In this document: in pieces, positions 35,586 through 47,026 of the stretch
Position numbering within the stretch: the first letter of the stretch is position 1
Layout of the letters: each line of letters opens with the position of its first letter
Assembly: GCA_010093705.1 (NCBI GenBank)
Contig: MU006096.1
Coordinates: 173,558-237,557 of the forward strand
Source: Patellaria atrata CBS 101060
Lineage: Eukaryota > Ascomycota > Dothideomycetes > Patellariales > Patellariaceae
Direction: 5' to 3'
Length of the DNA: 64,000 bases
The notes under the pieces: model-generated
The model's input: only the letters and a program-made list of their open reading frames with translations
Told to the model about the DNA's origin: nothing
Database searches by the model: none
Position numbers and translations under genes: made by a program

Positions 35586-36900
35586 TATATATTCTATGAG
35601 CTAAACAAGTAGTGATAGTATCCGTATCAATTGGTTCGAGGCGCAATTGGATAATAGTCCCGAGACTCAAGTTCTGGAGAGTGAAGCTCCTCCACCCTTG
35701 ATGGTTAACGGCAGAGATGTCATCCGTATGGAGCGGAGCTTTTGCAGATTGGATGCAAGATTCTTCGATACAGAGAGACGCAGATTGATTCTCAGAACCA
35801 AAGCTTGCGGAACCTCCGCCTGGAAAAACTGGTCAATAATCTTTCGTTGAAAGAATTTATCGAACTGCTCCCGATATCTCCGTCGGTTTACGCTTTGTTT
35901 ACTTTCGTTGTCCATGACTGCATGTTGCTAGGTATGCGGCAGAGGAATCAGACTCGTAAGTCGATATTTATTATAGTTCACTTCTCTTACCGGATTAGTG
36001 GGACAATCACATGATGAGGCGATGGATGTGGTCTCGGCGATGAGAGGTTTTATGGAAAGCTTTCGATCTGGTCTCGTCATATCGAAATATGCGTGTCTAA
36101 GCTAGTTGACTGCTTCCGCTCTCGTCTATCTTAGGTTACTCTTAACTGTTGAAAAGAGGGCAGCTCTTTCCCCTTTGTTGTATCTGGAAAGTATTATCAA
36201 CTACCTTACTACTTCCATTTCTAGAAAGGGTAAACCAACCCATTCCGTAAAGATTCTAGCTCCAGGTCCGGATCGTCGAAATTCGCCAAGGGCCGCTTCG
36301 GCGAAGGCGTTAAGGAGTTAAGGTAAGGTACCTTACGGAAAGGTGTGTACGGGAGGTCTGATATATTGTGTACCTTACCGTACTGTGGACTGTACTGTGG
36401 TAGTATTGGGTCATACGGCTTGAGCCTGCTCTAATTGATAATTCTACAATATATATCTTAGTCTCTAGTACTCAGCTGCTCAGCTAACTGGTACGGTACG
36501 ACAGCAGAAGACTATGCACCGTCCGATGACGGTTCGCAGTCTTTTATATCATAAGGTACTGGTGGTAAGTTAAGATGCTATTCGAATAAGCTTTGCACGT
36601 GACGATACTTGTAGTAGCGACGCGCGGCCTCTGGCAAGTACAGTCCAAAAGTATAGGTTGAGGAATTTAGCTTGCTATTATCACACAAGTTAACAGACGA
36701 TTCCTTTTGCTCCTTTTTAAAAGTCGTGCACGCTTCAGCATGGCGAACGACTGCCCGAAGGTCCTGAATAATGGGAGCCAAGTGAGAGACACAGCCGCGG
36801 GGGTTTGACGTCTGAAACTTACCTTTTAAGGTTGGTCAATGGTCACAGCCCCCGCCCCCAGAGTCCAGTCATGTTGATACTTCTTATTAGTTTCTGGATC
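35586..36900. other. Intergenic spacer before the 11-bp tandem array
   Basis: 1.3 kb without a confident gene. Open frames on both strands at 35667-35915 (minus) and 35742-36014 (plus) overlap each other and have no recognised domain. At 36323-36336 there is a perfect 14-bp palindrome, GTAAGGTACCTTAC. Around 36380-36410 the words GTACTGTGG and GTACTGT repeat. Confidence 0.45.
36323..36336. repeat. Perfect palindrome GTAAGGTACCTTAC
   Basis: Fourteen bases equal to their own reverse complement. Related GGTACC/CCTTA words occur in other spacers of this window (about 16425-16470, 27740 and 41350). Short palindromes of this kind are common in intergenic DNA of filamentous ascomycetes. The function is unknown. 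Confidence 0.4.
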
Positions 36901-37194
36901 TATTATTTGAGTATTATTTGAGTATTATTTGAGTATTATTTGAGTATTATTTGAGTATTATTTGAGTATTATTTGAGTATTATTTGAGTATTATTNNNNN
37001 NNNNNNNNNNNNNNNNNNNNNNNNNNNNNNNNNNNNNNNNNNNNNNNNNNNNNNNNNNNNNNNNNNNNNNNNNNNNNNNNNNNNNNNNNNNNNNNTATTA
37101 TTTGAGTATTATTTGAGTATTATTTGAGTATTATTTGAGTATTATTTGAGTATTATTTGAGTATTATTTGAGTATTATTTGAGTATTATTTGAG
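36901..37194. repeat. 11-bp tandem array TATTATTTGAG with assembly gap
   Basis: The unit TATTATTTGAG repeats without visible change for about 8.6 copies before and 9 copies after a run of exactly 100 N (36996-37095). The N run is inside the array and has the conventional length of a gap of unknown size, so the true copy number is unknown. The array is AT-rich, lies about 580 bases upstream of the kelch gene and codes for nothing obvious. Confidence 0.95.
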
Positions 37195-37772
37195 TATTTT
37201 TTGTCAATCAATTCTTAATTCATCATCAGAAACTTGGAAAGAAATCCTCTGTACCTATCCATGCATTATGAGTCGCAACACAAGAGCACCGCTTCAAGCA
37301 TTAACATTGCCCCCTACCATCGACTCGAGCATCCCAGTACGTGTTTCGCCATTCGCGTGCAAGAAGCGCGTGTGATTAGATTACGACATTTAGGTCGGCC
37401 CCTACTTGGCTAAGTTGTTTTGGCTGAAGCAACATCCTAAAGAGCTTTTTATCCAATCAGACCACTGTCAGCGTAGCTTTAACAGAGTGCTGAAAACTGT
37501 ACAGTAAGAAGGTAACAGCATACCGAAATCCTTCGAGCATTGTTATTCACCATCTCTTAGGCCTCCCGCTTGGATTGTAGCAACCGTAAAGGGACCTCTC
37601 TCAACCTAAGTCTCCTCTCTCTCACTCTGCTTGAACCTTGTGTCAAGCCCACCACGCAATTTTTCTTCATCTAGTCTTTCTCTCTTTCCTCGTACTTGCT
37701 CTCAAAGCGTCATTCCTAGTATAACTGCCGTTCTGGCATTTCTTTTTCCTTACAACGCATCAATTTCTTAGC
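37195..37772. promoter_or_regulatory. Upstream region of the kelch gene
   Basis: 578 bases without a gene, between the tandem array and the kelch protein start. The last 200 bases are CT-rich on the plus strand (TCTCTCTTTCCTCG around 37680), typical of fungal promoters near the transcription start. No defined operator was seen. Confidence 0.4.
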
Positions 37773-39736
37773 ATGCGCCTGTTATCGTCAAAGTATGCTG
37801 TGGGAAACCTGAGCTTGTTTCTATCCTTGGAGTTGCTCCGGAGAGGCAGTCATGCCCAGATAGACACTCCCGTCAACACTGACGACCTTGATCCAATGAA
37901 AACATGTCGACGCTGGGACAGTCAAAGTACCCTTTCCCACGAAGCTTTTCGGACCTAACTTGATCTAATCTCTCCCAGTAACTGTGGTTGGAAAGACCGC
38001 TTTCATCTATGGCGGAACTAGTATTGTCAGGAACGGGACGGAGCCCACCTATCCGATCATGAGTATATCTCTCTTTAAGTTCGTTATCAATCAAATCTAA
38101 CTTACGCTAGACTCTTACCTCCGCAAACTCGATCTCTCCTCAAGCTTCGATTTGTCGTCGTCTAATATACCACTAGTCGCCGAGCGTATACCTCCCGAAA
38201 TTCCTATTCTCCAGGGCAATGCGTTTTGGGGTGCTGATGGCTCCTTATTCGTTCTTGGTGGCCAAGGTGTTCCGCGTTGGTATATCAATGAGTCCTTTGG
38301 ATTCGATGGGACTCATTGGGAGAACCACTATATGCAAGTCTATAGGTATCGCATCTCATCCGGCGTATGGTCAACACTTGATCCAGTGCCACCACAAGAT
38401 GGAAGTGTTGTGAATGCCCCTGTGAACTGGGCTTTGTGGGGTTGGGACAATTTCCGGAACGTAGGGTATGCCTACGGAGGTGATAACGATATGGGCACGC
38501 GAACAGATTTCCCAGGAGACTCAAATTGGAATTTGGACATCTCGCAGCCTGTGAACTATGAATGGAGGAGTATGATCACTCTGGATACGGATTCAGCGCA
38601 ATGGAGCAATGATACATTTCCGACTATGCCTGATCTTGGAGGCGGCCAGCTTTTATCGTTTGCCAACTTAGGTACGCGCAATGAGGGAATCTTGGTGGCA
38701 ATCGGAGGTAGATGGATCAAGTCGGGTACTGTAAGTTTATCCCTCCATTTCAAACAAACGTTATTCTAACTCTATACTTCCACGTAAGATGCAATCCCTC
38801 CGCCAAGTCTCCGTCTATGATGTAGGCTCAAAAACGTGGTTTAATCAAACGACAACCATGCCAAGGGATCGAGATGCCAGTGGAAGATGGTCCTTCTGTG
38901 CCGTAACCGGAACTGCGCCAGACAACTCCAGCCACAATATCTATATCTATGGAGGAGCTAAGGATACCGATGGCTACCTGGCTGATGTGTGGATCCTTAG
39001 CTTACCATCCTTCCGCTGGATCTACGGTGGCACTTCAGATAGATCGCGTGCCGTATTTGGATGCGCCAAAGTAGCTAAACGCTATCTGCTGGTCTATGGC
39101 GATATGACGGAAAATGTGCAAGGTAATGAGTGCGATAACGACCAGAATGGGTTTGCCATGCTCGACTTGCAATCCTTGGAATGGACGAGTAGTTATGAAG
39201 CCCCGGAAGGAACTCCTACCTACTTAGTCCCTGAGAGAATCTATTCTGTCATTGGTGGAGAGTAAGTTAAATTGATACTATAAGTTCTTTCGCAGCTCAT
39301 ATGTTATAGTGCTAACGGTGGTGCTACCTTGACCGCTGAATCTTACAATACCCCTTCCATCACAGCTCTCTTCAATTCAGATCCCACGTCAACTTCGAGC
39401 CCGAGTGACTCGGGCGACGAGTCGAATGACCGCCCGACCGACGACCCAAACAGTGATTCCGGAAGTGGAAGTAGTGCTGGCGCAATTGCTGGTGGTGTGG
39501 TCGGTGGAGTCGCATTTGTCGGTATTATTCTCGGAGTGCTCTTTTTCTGGCGGCGAAGAAAAGCAAAGATACAAGCGAAAGCGGCGGTGTCTCCGGTAAT
39601 GGAGCATAAACCCCCCCCCTATTATCAAATGACGGCCGAATTGGATACAGGTAGACCACCAGTGGAGCTGATGGGAGATCACCAATATGTGTATTCGGCA
39701 CCTGTAAACAATCAATCGGTGGCGAGGTATATGTAA
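37773..39736 (+). CDS. Kelch-repeat membrane protein with PPPY tail
   Basis: Type I membrane protein of 585 residues. Exons are 37773-37926, 37979-38062, 38111-38730, 38789-39261 and 39310-39736; introns are GT-AG and phases close. The N-terminus (MRLLSSKYAVGNLSLFLSL) looks like a signal peptide. Kelch blades are seen as FIYGGTS, SLFVLGGQG, VGYAYGGDND, ILVAIGGRW, IYIYGGAKD and YLLVYGDM, with the usual trailing Trp positions (VWSTLDP, FRWIYGG, LEWTSSY). Several N-glycosylation sequons (NGT, NQT, NSS) lie in the ectodomain. A Ser/Asp-rich stalk precedes one transmembrane helix at about 500-523 (AIAGGVVGGVAFVGIILGVLFF), stopped by WRRRK. The short cytoplasmic tail has PPPYY, a WW-domain (Rsp5) docking motif. 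Such kelch-TM proteins are common in filamentous ascomycetes and their role is not established. It converges with OTU1. Confidence 0.8.
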
Positions 39737-39931
39737 CGATTTTGCAGGGGGTTCTGGATGATATAATACCCAAGATAGTGAGTTATTTGTAACTATATGT
39801 TGATAAGTGGAAGTTAGGTCAACTACCGCTGCCGGATATATCTTTAGAGTTCACATGCGCAGAATATGGATGTTTATAATATTTACATTTCGTTTCGAGT
39901 CGTAAGCCATTATGGATGGACGATGCCATTA

Positions 39932-40978
39932 TCAGCCTGCTTCACCAAAATTCATATGGCCTGTTTCCATTGCATGCTCAGTTGCACCCCTCTCACCCTT
40001 GCCATTCCAGCCACAAACATTACATTTGATATCGAAACCAGCCGTATCTGTAAAGTAGTGTTTGGATTGTAGGACTTTGCAGAGCTCCTTTGCTTTCTCT
40101 AAGAGCTCATCATCCCAATTGTCGAAGACTTTGATGTCAAACTCGGCTGGCGAGTCCGCTTTGGTATGCGGCGGGTCTGATGGAGATAGCGCGATGGTAT
40201 CATAGTGAATACCGGAATAGACAAGTATACACCGCTTCGGCCGTCCTTCGTTAAATCTATCAATCCGCAGATCCTGCACATTGATACTGCAGACCTCTAT
40301 ATCGAAATTCTGAGATAATATCGCGAGTTCGATGCCACCGCCCCAGCTATCTGGATTCTGGATCCATCGACAGTAATCGTCAGGTTTTTTCTGCAATACC
40401 GCTTCGTTGTATAGATCTGGCTGCTCCTGAATACCTGATGCGACAACCGAACGTAGCTCCGTCATAATATCGAACCCATCCCCGAGAACAGCACTGCCGA
40501 GCGCACGGAACATGCAACTGTTGTCGTCTGGCATTACTCTTAATACCATGGTAGCGCCATGGGATGGTAAGGGGATTTCGGGAGGATCTAACTCTCCCGT
40601 ATTTTGCTTTCGCGTGAGAGATAACGGTGCTGCTGGTGCTCCCCTGGAGCGGGTATTATGCGTGTGCTGTGAACCTGGTAGGTCTTTTACGGCGGAAGAG
40701 GACGGTGTAGTCCCTTCTAGGGGGTGCTTGAGGCTACCTTCGACATCGCGTGCTACAACTATCAGCTGTTCGCCGCCCAGCTTCAAGCCGCTTTCACGGA
40801 TGGATATTGAGGAGTCGTATTGTGAGAGGTCGAGGGGCTTCGGGGGATATCCGATCTTTATGTCGAAGTCGGTGAGCAATGTATTCTCTGAGATTTGGGA
40901 TTTGAGGTCGGATATGGAGGCTGACTCTTCGATGTTTACAGTGGATACACCAGAGGGTCCTCTGATCCTAATGCGCAT
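39932..40978 (-). CDS. OTU1: OTU1-type deubiquitinase (Yod1 family)
   Basis: Ubiquitin thioesterase that acts with Cdc48/p97. Single exon, 348 residues, no intron signals. The N-terminal UBX-like fold (MRIRIRGPSGVSTV..., about 1-80) binds Cdc48 in the family. A Ser/Pro-rich linker follows. The OTU catalytic domain runs about 140-265 with Asp152 and Cys155 in PDDNSCMFRALG and His258 in YSGIHYD. The C-terminal C2H2 finger has Cys319, Cys322, His335 and His341 (CNVCGWNGKG...HAMETGHMNFGEAG), the usual Yod1/Otu1 ending. All key residues are present, so it should be active. It converges with the kelch gene (195 bases between stops) and diverges from the RSC subunit gene. Confidence 0.95.
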   Translation of the reverse strand: MRIRIRGPSGVSTVNIEESASISDLKSQISENTLLTDFDIKIGYPPKPLDLSQYDSSISIRESGLKLGGEQLIVVARDVEGSLKHPLEGTTPSSSAVKDLPGSQHTHNTRSRGAPAAPLSLTRKQNTGELDPPEIPLPSHGATMVLRVMPDDNSCMFRALGSAVLGDGFDIMTELRSVVASGIQEQPDLYNEAVLQKKPDDYCRWIQNPDSWGGGIELAILSQNFDIEVCSINVQDLRIDRFNEGRPKRCILVYSGIHYDTIALSPSDPPHTKADSPAEFDIKVFDNWDDELLEKAKELCKVLQSKHYFTDTAGFDIKCNVCGWNGKGERGATEHAMETGHMNFGEAG

Positions 40979-41490
40979 TGTGACAAGGTGTCAAATCCTG
41001 TCGGGTGGTAGTTCAGTATCTTCACTAATTTTCAAAAATCCCGTGAAGTTTGAAGTTTTTGGAGGTCATGGGATATCAGCATGAAACATCAACCTGAAGT
41101 TGGAGTGGATGCGAGAAATGTTCACCGCATCTAAAGACGGGAAATGACGAGGGGCTGTCGTGTTTACGTAGATTATCTTATCAACGGACCGATCGATGAT
41201 ACCTTAGCCGTTCTCATGCCCGGGGCCTGGAGCCGGTGCATCAAGGCGCCTTGGCACTAAGGTAGAACTGCACCACCTCAGCCTCCACCGCCACGCCCGA
41301 GCCCTGCTTGCCCTGAGCTTAGACCACTTCGCGACTTGCCGTCGTATCTTACCTTACCTTTGAATCACAGATGAGAAACGCGTTCCTGATAGACGCTGCG
41401 GGAAACACACGACTTACTAGGAACTTCATCTTCTACTCCATATTATCCCGTGGTCTAAGGTGCGCGCATTAATAGACTGCGCTTAAAACC
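40979..41490. promoter_or_regulatory. Divergent promoter region OTU1 / RSC subunit
   Basis: 512 bases between two divergently transcribed genes. No gene is present. The middle (41215-41330) is GC-rich with CC-rich words, followed by repeated CTTACCTT near 41350. It probably serves as a shared bidirectional promoter. No specific factor site was assigned. Confidence 0.45.
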
Positions 41491-44371
41491 ATGGGCTCTC
41501 CGCGCAACAGCAAAAGTCCTGAGCCTATACCCTCGACGGAAACGAATCAACCAGAGACGACATCTACCCTTACCGACGAACAATGGAGGGCAATGCAGAC
41601 AGTTTTGAATAATGTTTATGCGCATAGATTGGGAGAGTATGTTGATAATGATGCGCACTGGTGTATGGTCTGGTGCTGACCCTTTTATCTAGTGGCTACG
41701 ACCCAAGTAAGGTGTTCCATCGCAAAGTCAATAAACGAGCAGTACCCTCCTATTATGAGGTGATCAAGGAACCTATGGCACTTAGTACGATCAAAGTATG
41801 CTTCAAGTACCGTTTTTGTATCATGATCATCGCTAACTCCTTATTTCAGGCAAAACTTGCTAATAAAGAATACAAGAGCCTCGCAGAGTTCGTCAGAGAT
41901 TTTGCACTAGTATGTTCTCTGAATTCTATGCTAAATTTAAATTAGCGCTAAATTTCTATACTAGATACCTCATAATGCGCAAGTCTATAATCGTCCTGAT
42001 GCTGGCGCATACCAGGATGCGCTTGTAATCAAAGAGTTCCTGGAAAAAGAATTCAAGAAACTGGTGGACGACAAAATAATTTCAGAAGAAGACGCGAAAC
42101 TTCCCTATCTCGGCGAGATACCTGCACAAGATGAAATAACCGAGCAAGAAGAGGAGCAAGAAGAGGAAGAAGAAGATGACGAGGAAGATGAAGATGATGA
42201 GGAGGCCGACGACTCCGACGATGATGGTAAGCGAAAACGACGAAGAGGTCCGAGGTCTACCGCAGCGATAACAAAGCGCGAGGGTGGTGGTAAAGAAGAT
42301 GCCCAGAAAGGAAACGACGCTGAATCGAGGAAAAAGCGTGGACGACCTCCGAGGGTTGATACACCAATGGAAGCCAGGATAAAGGCTATAATGAAGGCCA
42401 TGCGCAAACCCCGAAATTCCTTGAACCAGCTAATGATCAGCTCGTTCGAAAGAGTCCCTGATAAAGCAGCTATGCCCGAATATTATGCCGAAATCAAAAC
42501 GCCTATGGCCATGGATGTGCTGAAAAAGAAACTAAAACGCAAGAAGTATCAATCAGTAGACCAATTCATGAAAGATGTCGAGCAGATGTTCGAAAACGCT
42601 AAGACATACAATCAAGATGAAAGCCAAATCTACAAAGATGCTGTATTTTTGCAGAAAGAAGCTCGCGCTGCAGCAGAAATTGAGAAGAAGAAGCCCGACA
42701 CTGAGTACGTAATGGAAGAAGGAAGATTACCTATGCCGAATGGTATCCTACACAATGGAGAACTCTGGAAAGTTGGAGATTGGGTTCACATACAAAATGC
42801 GAACGATCTTACGAAACCCATTGTTGCTCAGATCTATCGTACGTGGCAGGATGTGGATGGCGGAAAATGGGTAAATGCTTGCTGGTATTATCGTCCTGAA
42901 CAGACCATCCATCGTTTCGATCGTCACTTCTACGAGAATGAGGTGGTCAAAACCGGACAATATCGAGATCATCCTATCGAAGAAGTTATAGACCGGTGCT
43001 TTGTAATGTTTTTTACCCGCTACAACAAAGGTCGTCCCAGAGGGTTTCCATCAGAAAAGGAAATCTACGTTTGCGAGGCCCGTTATAACGAAGAGAAACA
43101 CAAGCTCAACAAGATCAAGACGTGGGCAAGTTGTCTTCCAGACGAAGTTCGTGAAAAGGACTACGAGATGGATCTGTTTGATGTCCCTCGAAAAATCAAA
43201 AAGATTCCCAGCCCCATCGCCTACCTACTTAAAGACGATGCAAAGGAAACAGATGATCTACCCAAACCTGAGTGGGGTGCTGAAAACGCACCTCCAAAGA
43301 TCGGCGCTGTACACAAACGACCCAGAGATCCAAAGGTGAGTTTCCCCGTTGTTATAGCTTCTCTTTTCGGCGATTTTGTTTGATTAATGCATCATCCAGG
43401 AATCACCGCCTCCAGAACCGACACCAACACCCCCGCCGCAACCTCCACCTCCTCCACCTCGACAAGTATCGAATACAAGTCAAGCACCGAGCGGGTACGT
43501 ACCCGACCGACCAAACTACCCGATGGCAGGTTCACCAGCCCAAGGATCCGTTCCTGCCGCCACTCCTCTCCAAGCACATCCTACGCCCTCCTATACACCG
43601 CAGCTCACCCAACCTTTCGCCCCATTACCTCATCACCAGTCTGCATCGCCCGCACCTCCTCATCAACAAATACCCCCAGCACCCTCACCAACGACCTTCC
43701 CACCTATTCCCCCGCACACGGGTTACGGCGGCCAACACCATCCACAAACACCGCAGCATTATGCGCAACCTCCGGCAAATTTTGGACCAACGCAGCCGAA
43801 ACCTGGCCCTCCGGCAAAGTACAATATCCCTTTGCCAGTCGAAGTATATCATCTTAATGACCAGGCAAATGCATCTATCCCTCCAGAAATTCGGGAACAG
43901 TTCCATCGGGACGACCAAGGACGTGTCCTCTTCTTCACTGCTCCACCTATTGATGTTCCACCCTCAAAGAATGGCACTGCCTTGGGACACTCAGTACGCT
44001 ATCTAGCGGCAAAAGTGAAACGTGAAGAACTCATCCACCAGAAGCGCGAACGTGAAGAAAACGATACGAAGGCAAATGCTGAACGGATTAAGAGGCTCAA
44101 GCAGGAATCCGACGCAAAACTCTCGATTCGTCTAGCTGAATTAACATCTAAAGCATTCATTACCCTTGAGTCTCAAATGATCGAAGCTACCAAAAAAAAG
44201 TTTCAATGTCTGTTTCCGGAGAATTGGGAAGAGGCAATGAAGGAGGAGCTGGACCGATTGGCGGCTATACAGAAGGAGAGTATACACAAAGACCAATTGA
44301 GGGCAGAACGTGAACGGCATGAGACGGAGCGGAATGTTGTGCATCTTGGCGGTCCTGGCATACTGGGATGA
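41491..44371 (+). CDS. RSC1: RSC chromatin-remodelling subunit, Rsc1/Rsc2-like (bromo-bromo-BAH)
   Basis: Acetyl-lysine-reading subunit of the RSC remodeller, 883 residues. Exons are 41491-41636, 41693-41795, 41850-41909, 41965-43335 and 43400-44371. The order is bromodomain 1 (about 25-130; KVFHRKVNKRAVPSYYEVIK, IPHNAQVYNR), a strong acidic tract (about 160-190), an AT-hook KKRGRPPR (about 226-233), bromodomain 2 (about 240-340; PEYYAEIKTPMAMDVL, NAKTYNQDES) and a BAH domain (about 365-485; WVHIQNANDL, WVNACWYYRPEQTIHRFD). A Pro/Gln-rich linker and a charged helical tail with many Lys, Arg and Glu follow. Two bromodomains plus BAH with an AT-hook is the Rsc1/2 layout; animal polybromo has more copies. 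The asparagine of each bromodomain's YN motif is present. Yeast has two paralogues, and one merged gene is usual in filamentous fungi. Confidence 0.92.
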
Positions 44372-44946
44372 TTATGGCGTTTCCGGCTCCACCGATGTAG
44401 GATTAGATTTATCAAAAAGAAGAATATTGTCTTATAGAACATGGTACATTTACAGGCGTCTTCAGACCTAACATTTTTAATGAATCTCAGGACCTGTGTC
44501 TTTAAAATTACCCTTGCAGCCCGGACTGGTTCGTTGTTTTCTCACCCTTCTACAAAGAGGGAAAGAGATGATAGATTTACTATCTGTCAATTCAAGGTCT
44601 ACTGTTCGAGCCACACCAAGGTCATGAAGCCAGATATAAAGTAAATGCAGTCGTCGGGTTTCCTCTTCCTTCATCGGGACATTCTCTTATGTTATTTTTC
44701 CTTTTACAGTTCTTTTAATGTTCTGAACGTTATGCTATGGAAGGGCAAGGCGGTAGATTGGGGACGTGACTAAAGTCAGTTACTTTATCGTGAGCTGATA
44801 CTTCATTATTGCCAAATATCAGCGGGTTGATATACATATTTATACACTCCCAAATGGAGAACTCCCCATATTCCTTCTTTTTTGGACCATCGCTCCTAAG
44901 CAATCTTAACTCTAATATGTGCAGCCAAAAGCAGGTTTATAAAAGT
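44372..44946. other. Convergent spacer RSC subunit / mitochondrial bL31
   Basis: 575 bases between the 3' ends of two convergent genes. No gene is supported; only short open frames without content are seen. Both 3' untranslated regions must lie here. Confidence 0.5.
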
Positions 44947-45508
44947 TTATTTCTTCCCTCCTTTTGCTTTTCCGGCTCCGTCCGCCGTGCCCTTCTTACT
45001 ACTTGATGCTGCTTTTATCTTCTGAGGTTTTTGCCCGTATCCAGTGATAAGGTCCATCAAGCTATCCTCAGGTTCTGTTTTCGACTCCTCCTTCCTATCT
45101 TCTGATGTCTGTACCACTAACATTAGTTTCAATTCGCGAAGATCCAGTACTCCATAACTCTACCTCTTCTGCTTCCACTGGAGTTTCCGCATCCCATCCC
45201 CTCCCAAACCTCGCTCTGAAAGCCCTCAACCTTCCCGCCTCATCTTCCTCCACGTTCAGCAATTTCTTACTACTTGGATTCCACAACGGCGAGTTCTTAA
45301 TGTCTTTTGTGCTTCGGTAGACAGGGATGGGGGAGGTAGTGCGGTGGAGAAAGCTTGAACCGTCCGAGAGGGTGATTAGTTGGGTGAAGGTGTACGGGCG
45401 TTTGGGGCGCCGTAGGAGAGTGGCGCGGCGAATCTGATGGGAGGATTGGATGAGGATGGAGGAGTATTCGCGCTGGAGGGAAGGTCGGAGGGGGGTTTTG
45501 GTTGCCAT
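44947..45508 (-). CDS. MRPL36: Mitochondrial large-subunit ribosomal protein bL31m
   Basis: Component of the mitochondrial 54S subunit, fungal Mrpl36 type. Exon 1 (45508-45164) and exon 2 (45108-44947) are joined by a 55-base intron (donor GTAGAG, branch AACTAAT, acceptor GTACAG) in phase 0, giving 168 residues. The head has a basic leader (RRATLLRRPKRPYTF). The L31 core reads TLSDGSSFLHRTTSPIPVYRS, then DIKNSPLWNPS and NVEEDEAGRLRAFRARFGRGWD, matching the fungal mitochondrial family. The second exon is low-complexity, with a DLITGYG motif and a Lys/Gly-rich end (KAKGGKK). Without the intron the frame ends soon after the core (SGTDIRR). The gene diverges from the flavin-reductase-like gene with 175 bases between start codons. 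Confidence 0.82.
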
Positions 45509-45683
45509 TAGGACTAGAATTGGGTGAGATGATTATGAGGACCGTGGAGGTTGTAGTTTTTTGAGGTTCGCGGTTGACGTGCCAAGATCTTGCAATGAAG
45601 CTATCTAACCTGGGATCTGCATGCAGGTTTATGATACCTTATTTATTTCTCTGAATTCAATTGCTTATATCGCAATTGTTTCA

Positions 45684-47026
45684 ATGCCTGTGACAGCTGC
45701 GAAGCGCTTTTTCAGTGCGTTTTATCGCTGGCAGAGACATCAAGCTGTAGGTCCGTACCCTGTTCACCTGAGCTCGCTCACGTTCTCGCATCAATCTAAC
45801 TAACCATGCTATAAGTTGGTGTAGTGCCTAGTCGAAAACATTCGTCACATTCTACTCCGGACATTCTCGTACCCGAGAAGTGGCACCGTCGAGTTTCCCT
45901 TTATTCGAAGCACCAGGGCTGGGCTTCGAATATCAATGACCGTCGACCACATGGCGTAGGTCAAAGAGGTTTCGGAACGTATGGTGCAGGGCAAAGAAGA
46001 GTAGACGAGAAAGATGTGGTAGAAGAGAACGGGGATAATGGTACCACGCCACATGCGACTCAGGATGCAACCGAGCACTCGAGTACCAAGCGACTTGGTT
46101 CAGACAAAAGTGTCCAGGAGGCAGAGTTTGAGAGACACGTTTATAGAGGTTTAAGAGCAGTCCAATCTGGAGGACAGACGGCCGAAGAACATGATGTTCC
46201 ATTTCTGGTGAAAAAGATGATGCGAAATATTCCACACCCCGTCGTCGTTGTCGCAGCTACTGGAGTTGACCCGTTAAATCATGAAAGGCAAATCGTTCAA
46301 GCAATGACCGTTTCATCGTTCACTACCGTATCCCTCTCTCCGCATGCTATAATATCCTTCAACGTAAAAAGGCCGTCTCGAACTCTTGACGCTATTCTAT
46401 CCCGGGAAGCCAAAGCATTTCAAGTCAAGGTCCTTTCCGATACCCCCGCAGGTGCACAAATTGCAGACTTAATGGTGAGAGGGACTGCGACTGCTGCCGT
46501 TCAGGATCTCAAAGCTTCCGGTTTCGAATTCAACCTCGACCCCCCTCATGGAGAAGAGAGTGTTCTAACTCTCAAGGGCCCCGGAATCTGGGGGGAGTTG
46601 TCCTGTAACACTTTGGTGCATAAGTGTATTTCGGTTGCGGACCATGTAATTGTCGTTGCCGTTGTAAGAAAAATTAGCCTCCTTGACTATGACCCTACGG
46701 ATGTTGAAGTCGTAGAGGAGCTCCATGAAAAGCTTTTGTCACGCGGGACGGGGCTGCTCTATATTAATGGTTCGTACAAATCAGTTGGAGAGAGTCTGGT
46801 TCCTAAAGTCAATGAAAATGGATCCAGCCCGGATGATACTCTAGGTGTAGCTGTGAAAGACAGTAGTACCCATATCAATGTGAATATGTTCAGAGATATA
46901 GCAAGACGAGAGGGTTCACTTCATGATGAGAACGCATACGGCCACCTCAGACATGCAGCTTGGAATCACCATAGGAAAGGTTCACCATACCCAGATGCAT
47001 TGGTCTTGGAAGCATTGAAGGAGTAG
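45684..47026 (+). CDS. Flavin reductase-like, FMN-binding split-barrel protein
   Basis: Exons 45684-45750 and 45825-47026 (GT-AG intron, phase 1) give 422 residues. The N-terminus (MPVTAAKRFFSAFYRWQRH) is basic and aromatic and could be a mitochondrial leader; an upstream in-frame ATG at 45621 would add 21 residues. After a charged, probably disordered stretch, the split-barrel domain spans about 145-315: FLVKKMMRNIPHPVVVVAAT, AMTVSSFTTVSLSPHAIISF, RPSRTLDAI, FQVKVLSDT and a late CISVADHVIVVAVV. This is the pattern of NADH:FMN oxidoreductase-like proteins that bind FMN; the physiological substrate cannot be told. A C-terminal segment with INVNMFRDIARREG and PYPDALVLEALKE is conserved-looking. 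It shares a short divergent promoter with bL31m. Confidence 0.8.

Noticed and set aside
36996-37095. Run of N as a biological feature
   Set aside because: Exactly 100 N is an assembly gap convention, not sequence.
42105-42407. 100-codon minus-strand frame rich in Ser
   Set aside because: It is the antisense shadow of the acidic tract of the RSC subunit.
43387-44006. Long alternative frames (156 and 208 codons) over the RSC 3' exon
   Set aside because: They arise from the Pro/His-rich low-complexity coding region in other frames; the real exon is 43400-44371.
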